Assembly (NCBI GenBank): GCA_029721515.1 | Contig: CM056553.1 | Span: 10,619,849 to 10,683,848 of the forward strand | Direction: 5' to 3' | Source: Synanceia verrucosa | Lineage: Eukaryota > Chordata > Actinopteri > Perciformes > Synanceiidae | DNA: 64,000 nucleotides | In this document: positions 1-13,012 of the stretch, one piece after another | Numbering within the stretch: the first letter of the stretch is position 1 | Layout: each line of letters starts with the position of its first letter | The notes under the pieces: model-generated | The model's input: the letters and a program-made list of their open reading frames with translations, nothing else | What the model was told of the DNA's origin: nothing | Databases searched by the model: none | Program-made: the position numbers and the translations under genes

Positions 1-849
1 ATCAAAGTCATAAGGCTCGATCCTGATCCTCCAGTATTGAGTATTTGCTGATACAGAGTCTAATGTGGCATGTATTTATGTGCAGTGCTACAAGAGGCCT
101 CATTTGATATAGTACGCTATTTAGATATGTCTGACAGCAGTTTGAGGAAAGAGAATCTGCATCACAGATTTCCTATAATATCTTGCATTGTATACTATTT
201 TGTATGCTATGTGTGGCGAGTGGGAGTCAGTGTGGATCTGTTGTGACAGGGAGGATTGAAGTGGATTTAGACAGACTCTCTTCGTCTCCATTGTGAGCAA
301 AATAGTTTCAACCAACAGGAAAACTTTAGAGTTGAGTTAACCTGCAATATGCAAAAGAAATTCCATGCAATTTGGATGTGAACAATGCAAAGGGGAAGAT
401 TTGGGATTGGTAGCCTTTTGACATGTCTCTGCTAGGGGTCTGCTGACTCGTTATCCGTCCATGTTGCAGTGCATTAGATCTCAGTCTGTTTTTTTTTTGT
501 GAAGATCATTCACTCTCCAGATTGACCAAAACTGGCAAGCAAATGTGCAAGCAAATAAAACCAAAGGGAACAACAGAACAAATACATTCCTCAGTTTACC
601 ACACTTCTCTCTATTGCTCTGAATTGTCCTTCTGCTCTGAGGAAATTGTAACATATCTGGCCTCCGAGTCCATCTCAAAGACAGGAACTTTTCAATTACC
701 CAATGTTGGTTGCTCTGAGTCATTTACTGTTGTGAACAGACAATCCTATTTCTTCATAAAGGACTGAATGAAATCATTTTCAGTGATTGAAACCAGAACA
801 GTACCAGCAGCGATCACATTAAGTTTTTCTTCTTCCTTGTGTCCTGCAG

Positions 850-3800
850 CATATCACTGCATTTCAAGGAAAACTCTCACCTGACTGACTCAGCCACGCC
901 TGAGGCATGTTGTGTTAAAGAAACACCTATGCAGGTATATTTTTTTCTTTTCATTACAATTGGTGTATGAGATCAGAACATCTTGTTTGCTTATCTAATT
1001 AACACTGGTCTCGTGATCTTCTCTTATCACTCAGGTGGATCCTACACTAATGAATGTAGGGGATGGAGGCACGGTGAGCAGAAAGATCAGTGCTCCAAAT
1101 AAAGCGTCTGCTAGTATGGTGGGAAATCCCCCCCAGACGCTACCCCCTGAGTTTAGAGGAGATGTTACCCTCAGTCAGCAAAACAAAACCACTCCAACAA
1201 CAGACTGTAAAACAACGAAAGCCTGCCTGGACTCTAGCAATTACAACCACAGCCCTGAGCTTTCCCCACCTCAACGGCCCAACAATGCACCGACGTCCAG
1301 CTCAGAGAAGAGAGCAGACAAAAGGGCAGAGGCCCCTAAACTCAAGGCGGATAGTGCTGGGGTCTTCCCAGCTCCCCTGTGGTCAAGTGGTGTAAAAGTC
1401 AGCCGGGACGACTCACTCAACCCCTGCCACAGCAACCTGGCATCCAGTAAGAAATCACACCCACAAACACAGCCTGTGCAAAGTGCTCCGCCAGGGTTTC
1501 AGTGCTCTGCCATGTTTAAACCAGTCCAGCCTGTTGCCTTCCTCCCTTCTACGAATTTCCCCTCTCCACTTTGTAAAATCACTCTTCCACCAGCACTGGG
1601 TCAGATCGCAGCCTTGAGAGAAGCCACGGCCAGTCAGTTTCAGAAAGAGCTCCAGCCACAGAGCTCAGGTGTCGGTGCGGCTCCTCTCATGCGGACCTAT
1701 CCCTACCCGTTCTCGGTGGGCCGGACCCCAGCTGCAGAGAAAAAAGCCAGCATGTCTTCGAAACTTAAACCCAACCACTCATCTAATAAGAACACCAAAT
1801 CTGTGGGAGAGCATAAGTCTTTAGCCTCAGTGGTGGCCTCACCAGCTATTGCGCTGCCATTGCAGCACCCTTCATTAACGCCTGCAGCACCCACCCGTTA
1901 CACGCTGTCCCCCACTGCTGCCATTTGCTGTGGCTCTGCGCTGGCCAGCATCACCTCTCAGAGCAGACTGCTGAACCATGTGGACAAAAACAACAGCATC
2001 GACAAGACAACCATGGGCTCTCATAAAACGGCGCATCCCTCCGCCTCAGAGGACCACACAGCTTGTTCCGTTGAACCTAGAGATGTTCCTCTTGATTTAT
2101 CCGCTAAATCGAAACGTCCAAAGTGCATAAATGACCCCCCAGTTGCGACAGTTGAGCCCCACAGTAATGATTCAAATCAGAGGGATTTTCTGAACTCAAA
2201 GAGGGCTCATTCTACAACGTACAGCTCAGCTGTGCAATACCCTATCTTACCCAACACCCACAGAAATGGGTCCCATCAAAAGCAGATAAATAGGCCTAAG
2301 AATCACCAGGTCCCTGAGTCCAAAGCAACCTGGGGAAAGGGGTCTGCACAAGAATCCTTAAAAAACATCCCTGGGACGTATGTAGGTGTGGCTAGTCCCA
2401 TACTGGCTTCTACTCTACGGGGCAAAGATGGAAAAGGGACTTTTGCAGATGAATTTCAGAGTTTTGCAAAGCAGGAGTTTATATCTATAATTGACCAAGG
2501 AGAGCCTCTGTCCTCAGAGGGAAAGAAGCCAACTTGTCTGATGAAGGGCAACCAACATGTTCACAGTGTCAAGCATGTTAAAAACACCAGCACAGCCATA
2601 ACTAAGAACTGTCCCTCTAAAGGAGCCCTAACGACGGCCCTGTCAAGCGCCGTCAGTGCTCACACTTGTCCGAAATCTGGAGCTGGCAAAGCAGCGGTGC
2701 CATACGCTACCACTGTTGTCAACTCAGCTTGGCAGCAGCCACCTCATCTTCTTCACCAAGCCTCGTCAGTTCAGAGAAAACCCACACAAGGATCTCCAAA
2801 GATGAAGGGTGCCTCAGCTACAGAAGGGTCTAAGTTTCAGAGTGCCCACCACAGCCCGTCCAAGCCCGAGGATGATAAGTGGGAGAGGATGAAGACTCCC
2901 CTGTCAAACCTCGCGTCCATCGTAAAGCAACAAGCTCTCGAAACGGAAGCACCGGCAGGCGAGGGCAACAGTCAAGCCTCACCTGTCGCATCAAGAAAAG
3001 CTGATGTGCGGGTTCCACTGTCTGGGAGTCAAGACACCCAATCCAAACACACCTTTGAGTACCCACCATACTGGTCTGTGGAAAAATGGGTCGGCGTGGA
3101 ACCTCAAGGGGATTCAACTCAAGCTATGAAGAGGCACGAGAAGAGGAGCACCACTGAGCCTTTGGAGAATAATGCAGAGGTAAACAGCAGCCAGGGAGAA
3201 CACGCAGGACTACAAGCCAAACAAGGCTCTTCAAAGCCTGGCAGCCATCACTTTGGGAGCAACGCATCAACAAATGGGAACAGGATGGAGAGCAAACTAG
3301 CCCAGGTGTTGGAGGGGGAGATGATGAAGAAAGAAAGAGGGCCGTCAGACAGTCCTCCCAGTGATAAATTGGAGGGCATGGTCGGGTCTATTCGTACAGG
3401 ACAGTGTACGGTGGGAGGCGACAAGTTTGAAGAGAAAACAAATGGAACCAAAGAAGAGTCGCCAACCAAAGCGAAAGCTGCTGCCATCAAACAACAGAAA
3501 AGCAGTCCTAAGAAGCCAGCAAAGGAGAAGTCGCCTCCGGACTCATCAAAGAAGGCTGCCGGAAAGAAAAAGCAAGACACTGAAAACAGTCCAACCAAAG
3601 TGTCTTGTCAAAAGAAGGTAAATCATCTTTGTCGTTTTAAAGTATCTTTGTTCTTCTCTTCTTATCTCCCTTTGGTTAGTTTTTAGGGGAATGTTTTAGA
3701 TGGCAATCACCTCAGTCACATCAAGATTTTAACACCTGAATTGGCATTAACAGAGCTCCTCATCATGATATCAATCTATAACTGTTTTATTTCAAAAGCT

Positions 3801-6800
3801 TATTGTGAGTCTGTTGCATGCTCTCCGTCACCATGAAAGCTTTGTGATCAATAGCATCGAATGCAGCGTGCTCACTCTGTCCCCCGTGTATTCCAGCAGA
3901 AGAAACAATGTGCATCTGTGCTGGAGCAGAGTCTGTCAGCAGGGAAACTTTCTCCACAGAGGAAAGAGACGACTCTGCGCGACAAGATCAGTCCCAACAA
4001 GGTCGAACAGCCAACCCGCAACAAATCAGGTAACAGGTCTTTGTTCCTTACAATCCATTGACATTTACAGCCCTGAAAAATTGTCATGATATCTATCACA
4101 TATTTAATAATGCCTCCAGTTATGTCAGACATGTGGCGTTTTATAGAGCTCACAGGTAGATTACTCTTTCTTAGCTCCAGTTCTGGAGATAAATAGCCTG
4201 CAGGCAGCCTGGTAGTTTGTGTGTGAAGCACACAGAAAATGTCACACTTATTGTCTGGGTGGCGTTTTTTGATGTTTCAGTCATACTTCTATGCATAGAA
4301 GCTTGTGTGAGTATAACAATCCATTGTGATCTAATCAGTTACAGATAGCGCCGGCAGTGCTCAGAGTGTGGAGACTCTCAGTCGCTCTGCTGTGTCCTGT
4401 AAGGAGGCTGACGCTTTAGGGAGCTTCTTCCCAAGGCTGAGGAGAGGACGGCGGCGAGCTGATGAGTCTCGACTCGACCTCTGGGGCTTTGCGACACCTT
4501 CCCCTCCACCCCCGCAAATGCCTCCTCCACCAGTTTCCCCGTCACCCCCCGTGACTCCGCCCCAACCCGTTCGCCGTCCGAGAGGAAGGCCTCGAACAAA
4601 CCCCCTACCTGAGCGAGCGACTCAGGGCAAGGGCAAGGCAGCCGGAGCAGAGGGGGATACGCCTGCTTCTAAGAAACGCCGACGATGTCGTAGCAGAAAG
4701 TATCAGACGGGGGAGTACATCACAGAGAAAGACAAGCTGGAAGACGGAGAGCACCTCGAAGAATCTGCCTCCTTGAGACAGGACGGAGTCCCAGCAGGTA
4801 CGCAGTTTCTCTCCAGAGATCAGTGACGTTTTCAATTAACAGTTTCCAGCCCAAGTTGTTTGTAACCTATGCTACGAACTTATAGTATGAATATGTGTAG
4901 CAGCTTGTTCGTGTTTTTATTCACAAACAGAAAGTTTTATCCAGTGATGAAGAAATTTGTTAAGCAAAAACTGAATGTCTTTGTATTTTGCGCTGACAAA
5001 ATAAGATGTTTGAAGACTTTTTATAGACCATTAATCAATCAATTGTGAAACTAATCAGCAGATTAAAGTTGGGGCTCTGGCAGGAGGTGGAGAGCCCTGG
5101 CGCCTGGCAGCAGTGACTCCACCTCCGGCCAGGAGCAGCCCCCCCGCTGATCCAGATGGGATCTACACTAAATGCAATCTGCAGTTTATATTCCTGAGGT
5201 GTGTCATGTCCTCATCAGTAAGTCCACATCAGGTTCCTGTTGATGTGGATAAGAGGTGCATCATAGGGGGACCTGAGCACAAGCAGAGCAGAGTAGCTCA
5301 TAGACAGCAGTTAGCCTGTTTCAGCAGATACAGTAGCAAAGCCAAAGGTTCAGGAAGTTACATGCAGTCTGATGTTGGTACAAAACGACACCCAAAATAT
5401 TCTATGCTTCAAGTTCAGGCTTGGCAGATGAGCAGAAGCGTGAAGCTGCTCCATAATGGCATGATGTCAAAACAGATTGTCAACTATTTGGTGCCACTCT
5501 GCATAACCTCCGGTATTCATTGTCGTAGATCCACAGGCGGATCAGTGTCTGAGTCCCGCTGCCTGCAGTCCAGAGCCTCCTCCACGGAGACTCTCATTCA
5601 CTCGCTCTGGGTCAGTCCGCTACCAGGAGAGCGATGTCTCTCCAGTGTGCAGTGACAAGCCTTCAGGAAAGAGGAAGTTCAAAAGCAAGCACTTAAGCGG
5701 CACCGATGAGCAGAAGGTAAGACACTTGCTGAGGCTGTTTGTTGAATTACAGTACATTTCAAACCAAGCAGGGCAAATGGAAACCAACCGCCATGTGCCA
5801 TGAATATATTAGCTTACAGTGCCCCCCTGTGGCTACATATATGCTCTGTTTGTAACATTTATGATGGCTGCTGGTTTTATACTACGCAGGTCCTTGAAGA
5901 GTGGAACACCGTGATGCATCACCAGAGGTTTTATTTCACACAGCTCTAATCAATAAATCTGTATTCCAGATCAAGACCAAACGCAGCAGCTTGGGTAAAC
6001 GTTCTGCCTCACTTGCCCTGGATGATGACAGTGCTGATGTGAAAAGAACAGAAAGCCTCCCACCCACTCCAAAAAGTTTGCCATCATCTCCACCCAATAA
6101 GAAAGCTTCATCAGGGAGAAGCAGCGGCTCAGAGTCTCCCACCAAAAGGCCTGTTCCTCCGGAGGTTCGTCGGCTGATTGTCAATAAAAATGCCGGTGAG
6201 ACTTTGCTGCAACGCGCCGCACGCTTGGGCTATCAGGTAAAGTGCACCTGTTCACTTGTGCAGCATTGCTAATATGAGAGTGTTTGAATCCTAATGTGAC
6301 ACACTTTTCCTGTGCTTCTTCTGCTCTTCAGGATGTAGTTCAGTACTGTCTTGAAAAGGACATCAGGGAGGTGAATCGGCGTGATAACGCCGGCTATACG
6401 GCTCTCCATGAGGCATCCTCTCGAGGCTGGACTCAAATTGTCCAGATGCTGCTGAAATACGGTGCTGACGTTAACTGTAGCGCCCAGGATGGGACACGGT
6501 AAGGCTTCATGCTGCCTGATACAGTCGTGGTCGTAGTCAGTTGATCTATGATCCATAATGTCACGTTAAAGGTCCACTTAGTAGCTTTTTGGAGCCAATT
6601 CTCACACCTTGCCTTTCTTTAGTAGATTAGCTTTTGTTATATATTGTGTTAATGTTAATGTTTTTTAAAGGAGTGATCTATATTTTGTAGTAACACTCAA
6701 AAATCATCTCTGTGTTGCATTTACTCTCCTCTCCAAATGTAAGGAGCAGTAATGATCATACTGGCTGGTATTTTATGGTTAAGTGAAGATTATATTCAGT

Positions 6801-9800
6801 TTTTTAAGTGATAATACTTCCTTCTAAGCATATTTAATTCACCAGACAAAGGAGTCTGTCTCATTTGCACAAATTGTAATTCATCACAGAAAGTATATTT
6901 TATTGTTGTCGTACATCATCTGATACTCCATGCACAGCATGTTTGCTGGCAGATTCAGCCTTTGATTAAAAATCGTACAGTCCTTGATTGGCATTCATGT
7001 TTTGTTTGTTCCTTCATCAGGCCACTTCATGACGCGGTAGCGAGTGATAACCTGCCTATAGTCTGGCTGCTTCTGAACCACGGCGCAGACCCAACACTGG
7101 CTACCTACTCTGGACACACTCCGGTCAAACTGGCACACAGCCCAAGCATGAAGACCTTCCTCACAGGTAGGTCACTCTTTTCCATCACTAACTAGTTGCA
7201 TGAGCACACACATTTCAGGTCAGGTGTGTTTGTCTCACGCCATCTCATTTAAACAGACAGATGAAGGCTAACTCCACAAATTACAGCTGAAGTTAATTTG
7301 CTGATACTTAGACAATACAAAATTCTTATAATTCAGACAACCAGCTTGACCCTGACAAGTTGACAAGCGTGAATATCTATCCACGTCTTCATATTTCTCA
7401 GGTTCACACATGATGCACATCAAGCAGTGAAGTGAGTGTAAACTTAACTAACAAATCATAATGTTGTTTTTTTTTCCAGAATATTTCACAGACCTGGAAG
7501 GCCGCAAAGAAAGGGATCCCAGTTCTCCCTGGGATTTCTACAGTAGCTCCCTGTTTGGTAAGAAACCTCGAAATGGTGGTCTGTCTTTCTGTCTGCCAAG
7601 CAGCCCACTGATCACCCAGTAATCTCTTTCCTGCGCCAGGCATGAAGGAAGAGGAGCTAAGGCTTGTTCCAGGTGGCTGTAGGGAAATTATCCTGGTTTG
7701 TAGACTGGGCTCAGCCACCGGGATGTGGAGGGGTGTTAGCCTTGTGTACCAGCGTCAGAGTTGTGCTGTAAACAGCCACAGGGAGCCAGTTATCCAGTAG
7801 AGGATGAACAGGATTAGAGTTGCATGGAGGAACTGAGGGAGACTAAAGAGAGAGTGGACTGCAGCTTTTTGGATAAACTGTAAAGATATAAAAATGGTAA
7901 TGTGTAAAACCTTTGTATGCCCACCATGAAGGACAAATATCTTTTAATATTTTTTTTACAGTTAAAATATTATTTTCCTCCTCTAGCTACTAGAAACTAA
8001 ACCTAAACGGTAACAATTCTTGAAATGCTTTAGGCCAGTCAAAGCACATTCAATTATGTCTATTATTTTCACTCTGTAGCACTGTCGCCTCACAGCAAGA
8101 AGGTACTGGGTTCGAATCCCTGCTCCGGGGCTGTGGAGTTTGCATGTTCTCCCCATGTCTGCTTGGGTTCTCTCTGGTACTCCGGCTTCCTCCCACCATC
8201 CAAAAACATGCATGGGGATTAGGTTAATTGGCTAATTTAAGTTGACCGTAGGTGTGAATGTGAGTGTGAGTGGTTGTCTGTCTCTATGTGCCCTGTGATG
8301 AGGTGGAGACTTGTCCAGGGTGTACCCTGCCTTCTGCCCTAAGACAGCTGGGATAGGCTCCAGCCCCCCCGCGACCCTATGAGGATAAGCGGTAGATAAT
8401 GGATGGATGGATTTTCACTGTTAGTGTTGAAAATTGGATCTCATACTTGTCACTGGTTTGTGCAATTTATTTACAGATTTAAACAATTTAATTTATAAAT
8501 AATTCTCCATTTTTATGATAAAACTAGAAAAGCACTCAGAGGTTAGGCCACTTCTGACCAATCCTGAAAATTTCGTCAAAATTCGTCCATAACTTTTTGA
8601 GTTATTTTACAGACCATCAAACATACAAACAAATAAACAAACAAACAAACCCCAGTGAAAACATAACCTCATTAATTAAGTGACCTCATAAAGTCAGGGT
8701 GTTCCTTTATCTGATCTCAGTGTCACCAGCAGTCACTTGGAAACATGGTACTGTTGTTGTAAGTAGATGGTCCACTAGAGGGCGTCCAACCCCATGCATC
8801 CAAACCGCTCAGTGTCTGCTCCTCCTCACCTCGGCGGACTTTTCTTCACAGAGACCGACCAGGAGCCGTGCTGGGACTTCCTGCTGTCTGAGCAGAATCA
8901 GGAGCTGGAGGAGGACGCAACAGGAAAGACTGAGTTGGACTTGGACAGAGACTGCCTTCTGTTTGAGTTCTCCTCTGAGCCTCTCTTACCCTGTTATCAC
9001 GTTCAGGTGTCATTAACCCAGGGGTGAGTTCACAAAGATAAAAAAAAAAAAATACATATATAAACGCATATGGTTCTTAATCCTGATCCAAAAATAGGTC
9101 ACAATATTGGCTTTTAATTTGAAGCTGTTGAAAAAAGCCATCCACAAACAACACTACTGATTTTATCATGCAAATGTTTGCATGTGCTCTCTGTATTTAT
9201 GGGGAATACTGTCAAATAAGCTCTGATGTCAGTGGGTAGTGATAGCTGTGACTCATGGCTGTGCTGCAATAGCTTCATCTTCGAGGCATATTTCCTCTGC
9301 CTCCAGTATTTCACAAAAATACAGTGCTGTTGGTATTTACTCTGTGTTCCCCCCAGTGATCTACAGACATCTGCTCCATCACAGTTTGTTAGCACACATG
9401 AGCTCATGTACATTATAAAAGACAGAGAAGTGACAAGCGTGGGATGATAAACATCACTATTGACAATAGTCTATAAGACTGTTCTGCATTGTTAAGAAAG
9501 ATTTTTTTTATGAGTAATAAGTAAATTTAAGAGCGATATTTAGCCTCTTTTGATTTGATCATAGTGTGTTTTTACTCAGGAAAGACTCCTGACGTGCTGA
9601 GATGATGGGAAACAATGAAACCAAAAGTCTTAATTTTCTTTACTCTGACAGTGTGATATATTTGTCTCACAGGTTTTGCAACTGGTTCCTCCTGACGGAC
9701 GTCCTGAAGCGCCTGAAGATGTCAGCGCGGATCTTCCGGGCGCGCTATCCTCACCTGGAGGTGGTGAGCCTGTCGCGTGCCGAGCTCTGGAGACAGGTAT

Positions 9801-10006
9801 CGATCAGCCAGGTGAGCGCCGCTTTGGTTTCACCTTACAAAGGCAAACATAAGGAGGAGGAGGAAGAGGAAGAAGAGGGACTTGTGGATCTGGTGCGATG
9901 TGTACCAGAGCTCCAGAGACTACTGGGCTCCAACATTCACATCCTGCAAGAGGAGGAGGAGGAAGAAGAGACACTGACAAACACAGGGAAGCCTCGCAGC
10001 CGATAG
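850..10006 (+). CDS. bcorl1: BCL6 corepressor-like 1 (BCORL1), about 1,508 residues, 5' end provisional
   Basis: Nuclear transcriptional corepressor of the BCOR/BCORL1 family, a PRC1.1-type Polycomb partner. Exons with consistent phase: 850-934, 1035-3617, 3897-4029, 4345-4797, 5529-5716, 5970-6236, 6332-6498, 7021-7166, 7480-7557, 8852-9023, 9673-10006. The only in-frame ATG in the first exon is at 929; that exon is open to its 5' edge, so an upstream start outside the window is possible. Visible landmarks from that ATG: CtBP-type PLDLS near residue 354; conserved GTYVGVA and SIIDQGEP; a proline run followed by an AT-hook-like RPRGRPR near 985; SRKYQTGEY; KPSGKRK; ankyrin repeats about 1205-1310 starting at RRLIVNKNAGETLLQRAARLGY; and a PUFD domain about 1360-1490 with CNWFLLTDVLKRLK. 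BCORL1 is preferred over BCOR because CNWFL, DVLKRLK, ALHEA.SRGW and the C-terminal LVR..P.L.RLLGS match BCORL1. Unusual: two glutamate tracts near the C-terminus. Confidence 0.93.
8074..8411 (+). repeat. tRNA-derived SINE-like dispersed repeat in a bcorl1 intron
   Basis: Contains a polymerase III B-box-like GGGTTCGAATCCC near 8108, then the text common to many fish genomes (GGAGTTTGCATGTTCTCCCC, GGGATAGGCTCCAGCCCCCC), and ends in a short ATGGATGGATGG tail. It lies between the exons ending at 7557 and starting at 8852. I recognise it as a common teleost interspersed repeat but cannot name the family with certainty. Confidence 0.75.
8538..8690 (+). repeat. Dispersed repeat, copy 1 (shared with 35354-35511)
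   Basis: The stretch GGCCACTTCTGACCAATCCT followed by GAAAATTT.GTCAAAAT.C and AACTTTTTGAGTTAT recurs at 35354-35511 in the same orientation, inside an srpx2 intron. Both end in AAC/AAAT-rich runs and an AATAACCTC-type segment. No coding content. Confidence 0.7.
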
Positions 10007-11245
10007 CCTCTCACCGAGCAGACTGTTGTGAACACCTGTCCTTCCCTGCAAGCAGCAGCTCAAAGGAAACCTCTCCGTCCAATGTAATGAGGGTCGTGGG
10101 TTTTAACTCCAGTGACAGTGGTGACACTCCTATAACCTTTGACCTCAGACAGAAGGCGATTAAATGATCACAAGGACTTGCACACGGGAGTGGTCTGTGC
10201 TGGAAAGCAACTTTCAGGTTCCTATCTATAGGTATATTTGAATACACAAACTATTGAGCAAACCTTTTGTATTGATAATGTATGTACATGGTAGTGTATA
10301 TGTATATCTTGCCATCAGGGTTAAAACATTTGGTTCTATAAATGTATTCTTGTGGCAAAGGATGGATTATGTTTAGGACTTCTGTTTTTTGTTGGGTTTG
10401 TTCCCGAGGGAAAGGTTTTTTTTGTTGTTGTTGTTTTTTTGAAGGGAGATCAAGACTTTTATCTTGTTGAACTCTTGCATAAAGCTACGATGCTAAAGTC
10501 AGGGAAGCCACTGGCCCGGATGGGAGACCTGGAGAGACGAGACCACAGCACATAATCATCAAACATAATCACAGACTTATTATTCACTTCATCATCCCTG
10601 AGAGATCATCACCGGATGGACCTAGTAGCTACCATGTTTGTTTTTTCCTCCACATTTCACAGAGTCAGCGGGGACAGCACTGAGCTGTCCACGTCCCCGC
10701 TCACAGTGGGAGATAATGTCTTTTTGGACCTTGAGAGCTTGTTTACAGAGCTGGACAGATAGTCGTGCTCTCCTCTCACCAGGCTGCACTCCTCCTGAAC
10801 TGATACAGAATCCTGTGGATCTCTCTCAGAGGAAAAGTAGTCCCACCTCTGGAGTCCAGAGGAGCCGAGACGCCCTCGTAACTGCAGCCACGTCCCCTGA
10901 AATGGTGTCCCCAGATCCTAGAGTGCTTTGTGTTGCAGTGTTTTATTTACACTGTTTGTTGTGCTTAATTTAATAGTCATTAATATATTTGACCTCTTGT
11001 GTATCTGATAAGCCTATCTATGAAAAAAGTTGCTTTGTATGGTTGGTGCTTCATTTTGAAATGTACTTATTAGGATCCCTTTATTCTGAGAGTTTCCTCC
11101 CTCATTCAATAACAGTATTTCAAAAAAAAAAAAAAAAAGCTAAAGTACAGTTTTATTGTACTGGTGCTAAGACAGATTTTGTGTTGACAATCAATGATGT
11201 TTTGGTTTGAAGTCACAAACTAATAAAAGATATTTAAGATGAAGA
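10007..11245 (+). other. bcorl1: 3' UTR of bcorl1
   Basis: AT-rich sequence without a conserved coding frame follows the stop codon at 10004-10006. A polyadenylation signal AATAAA lies at 11222, with a second at 11366 as an alternative. A run of 16 A begins at 11121. A 42-codon ORF behind an acceptor-like pyrimidine tract lies at 10634-10762 (see findings). Confidence 0.6.
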
Positions 11246-12919
11246 GACTTAAGGTGTAGAGAAAAGTATAGATTAGTTAAAGAAACCGGGATACAGCACG
11301 ACTGAAAGACTGAGCAGTGTGTGTGAAGAGCCTTTTATTTGATTCTTTTATAAGAAATCAAGAAGAATAAAGCATGATTGTGAATCATAGTTATTATCTC
11401 TTTGTTTTGTCAATTGAAATATTATAATGATAGCTGAAATGAATATTCGGGGCAGAGCTCTCACTCGGGTGTATTTCAAATTATCTCCTCTGCCACATTT
11501 TATGAAGAAAATGTTTATTTAAATATAAATAATTTGTCCCTCGGACAGGCGTGACTTTAATCTGTGCTGTACCTGAGGAAAACCTTTTTACGTTCAAACT
11601 TAACTAAGTGTCATCACACTGCAGTGTTGCTGGTTCAGGTCTGGCTGGGTAACTGATTGTTTGACCCACTATAAGGGAGCAGATTCTACTCTTAGTCGTT
11701 ATATCTCCTGTTCGGCTCTGAACAGTTTTGTTTTTCAGATGTGCGTGCTTTTCTGCTCCATAGTAATCATCCTGTTGACTCAATGAATCTCATTTAAAGG
11801 TCAACTTTTTCTGGAGCTTTGCAACCGTATCACACAGTCTTTATCATCCGAATCGTGACTTTTTAATATGTAACATTTAAAATAAAATCTGCTTGTTCTG
11901 CTTACTTGATCTGGAATAACCTGCAGTGTACGATGGCGAAGGTCTTACATAAACACTGCGTCAGTCTGCTGGCTTTAACGCCTTAAGGTTTCTCTAGGTG
12001 TGCTGCTGTAGTAGGATTTAGTATTTATAGTCTCTTTAAGCCAACGAGGATGAGACGCGCTCAGAATCTACATTTCCAACTCTCTCTGCTGATAAAGACA
12101 GTAGAAATCTCCAGAACACTTTGTGGACCTTTTGGTTGAGACGGTTTTGTCCAAGGTCAAAGATAAATTATCTCGAGTGACTCAGTGATGTTTCATCTGA
12201 CATACTCATCTTTGTCTGACTTTATTTATCCACTAGAGGGAACCAATGACAGTGACTCTGTTAATATTAAAACTGCTGCCCGCCTCACTGTATCTGATCT
12301 CAGTGAGCTCAGACACTCTGTGGCTTTACTGTCACTATTTCACCTCACTTTATTTTATATTAATGTTTTGTTATCTGTTAACTCAACTTTAAGCCCTCAC
12401 GAGAAGTTACAATCAGCAAGTGCAGTGTGTTTCCTGAACACAACATGAATATTTTCTGGTGTGAAATAAGGAGTACCTCAGGGCTCTGCTCTCTGCCCTC
12501 TTCTCTCTACATCCCACCTCTTCGCTGTATGCAGTCCTGTAATTTCACTGCAGTGCTGTACGAATATGGACGATCGTTGGGCTGCATAAATAAAACCGGC
12601 TTCGACATCAGAGCAACTTCATGCCAGCCGAAGGTGTTCTTGAGGATCAAAAGAGCATCCAAAAATATAAAGGCAACTTTTCGGTTTCAACTAGCGCTGT
12701 CAGTGTTTTTTTATTCAAAGTCCAAGTTATTTTATTAATCACTTGCTGCTATTTAGTTACTTTGCCGAAACCTTACTTCCAGCATTTGCATCCTTCTGCA
12801 GAGGTGCTTCATTTTCAAGCTGCCACCTATGAGCTAAGCATGCTAGTGCTGCTAATCAGACAGATGCTAATGGGAAAAGTCGCCACAGACCTGAGGATGA
12901 AACCGGAGGAAGTCAACTA

Positions 12920-13012
12920 CAGTGCTTGTTAAATGGCTGTCAGCTGACTGCAGACCAGTCAACATCATGGACATTCTGGTCCAAGAGACATACTCTGGTT
13001 GGCTTATTGTTA
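12920..13012 (+). repeat. Dispersed repeat shared with 28085-28175
   Basis: AGTGCTTGTTAAATGG.TG.C followed by AGCTGACTGCAGA.CAGT and AACATCATGGA recurs almost unchanged near 28085 in a tspan6 intron. The surrounding 12.7-13.2 kb and 27.75-28.33 kb also share motifs such as ATCCCTGGTTT, so the true element is probably larger. Confidence 0.6.

Noticed and set aside
522..767. 81-codon plus-strand frame after an acceptor-like tract, upstream of bcorl1
   Set aside because: No similarity to the BCORL1 N-terminus that I can see, no good donor in frame, and it ends in a stop before the exon at 850.
5113..5655. 180-codon plus-strand frame over the bcorl1 exon at 5529-5716
   Set aside because: It is a different frame from the one that gives the conserved KPSGKRK segment; most of it lies in the intron.
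8100..8115. tRNA gene suggested by GGGTTCGAATCCC
   Set aside because: Only a B-box inside a dispersed repeat; no cloverleaf can be formed with the flanks.
850..10006. Assignment as BCOR, suggested by the neighbouring mid1ip1
   Set aside because: Ankyrin and PUFD residues (GWTQI, VWLLL, CNWFL, DVLKRLK, RLLGS) follow BCORL1; zdhhc9 nearby also fits Xq26.
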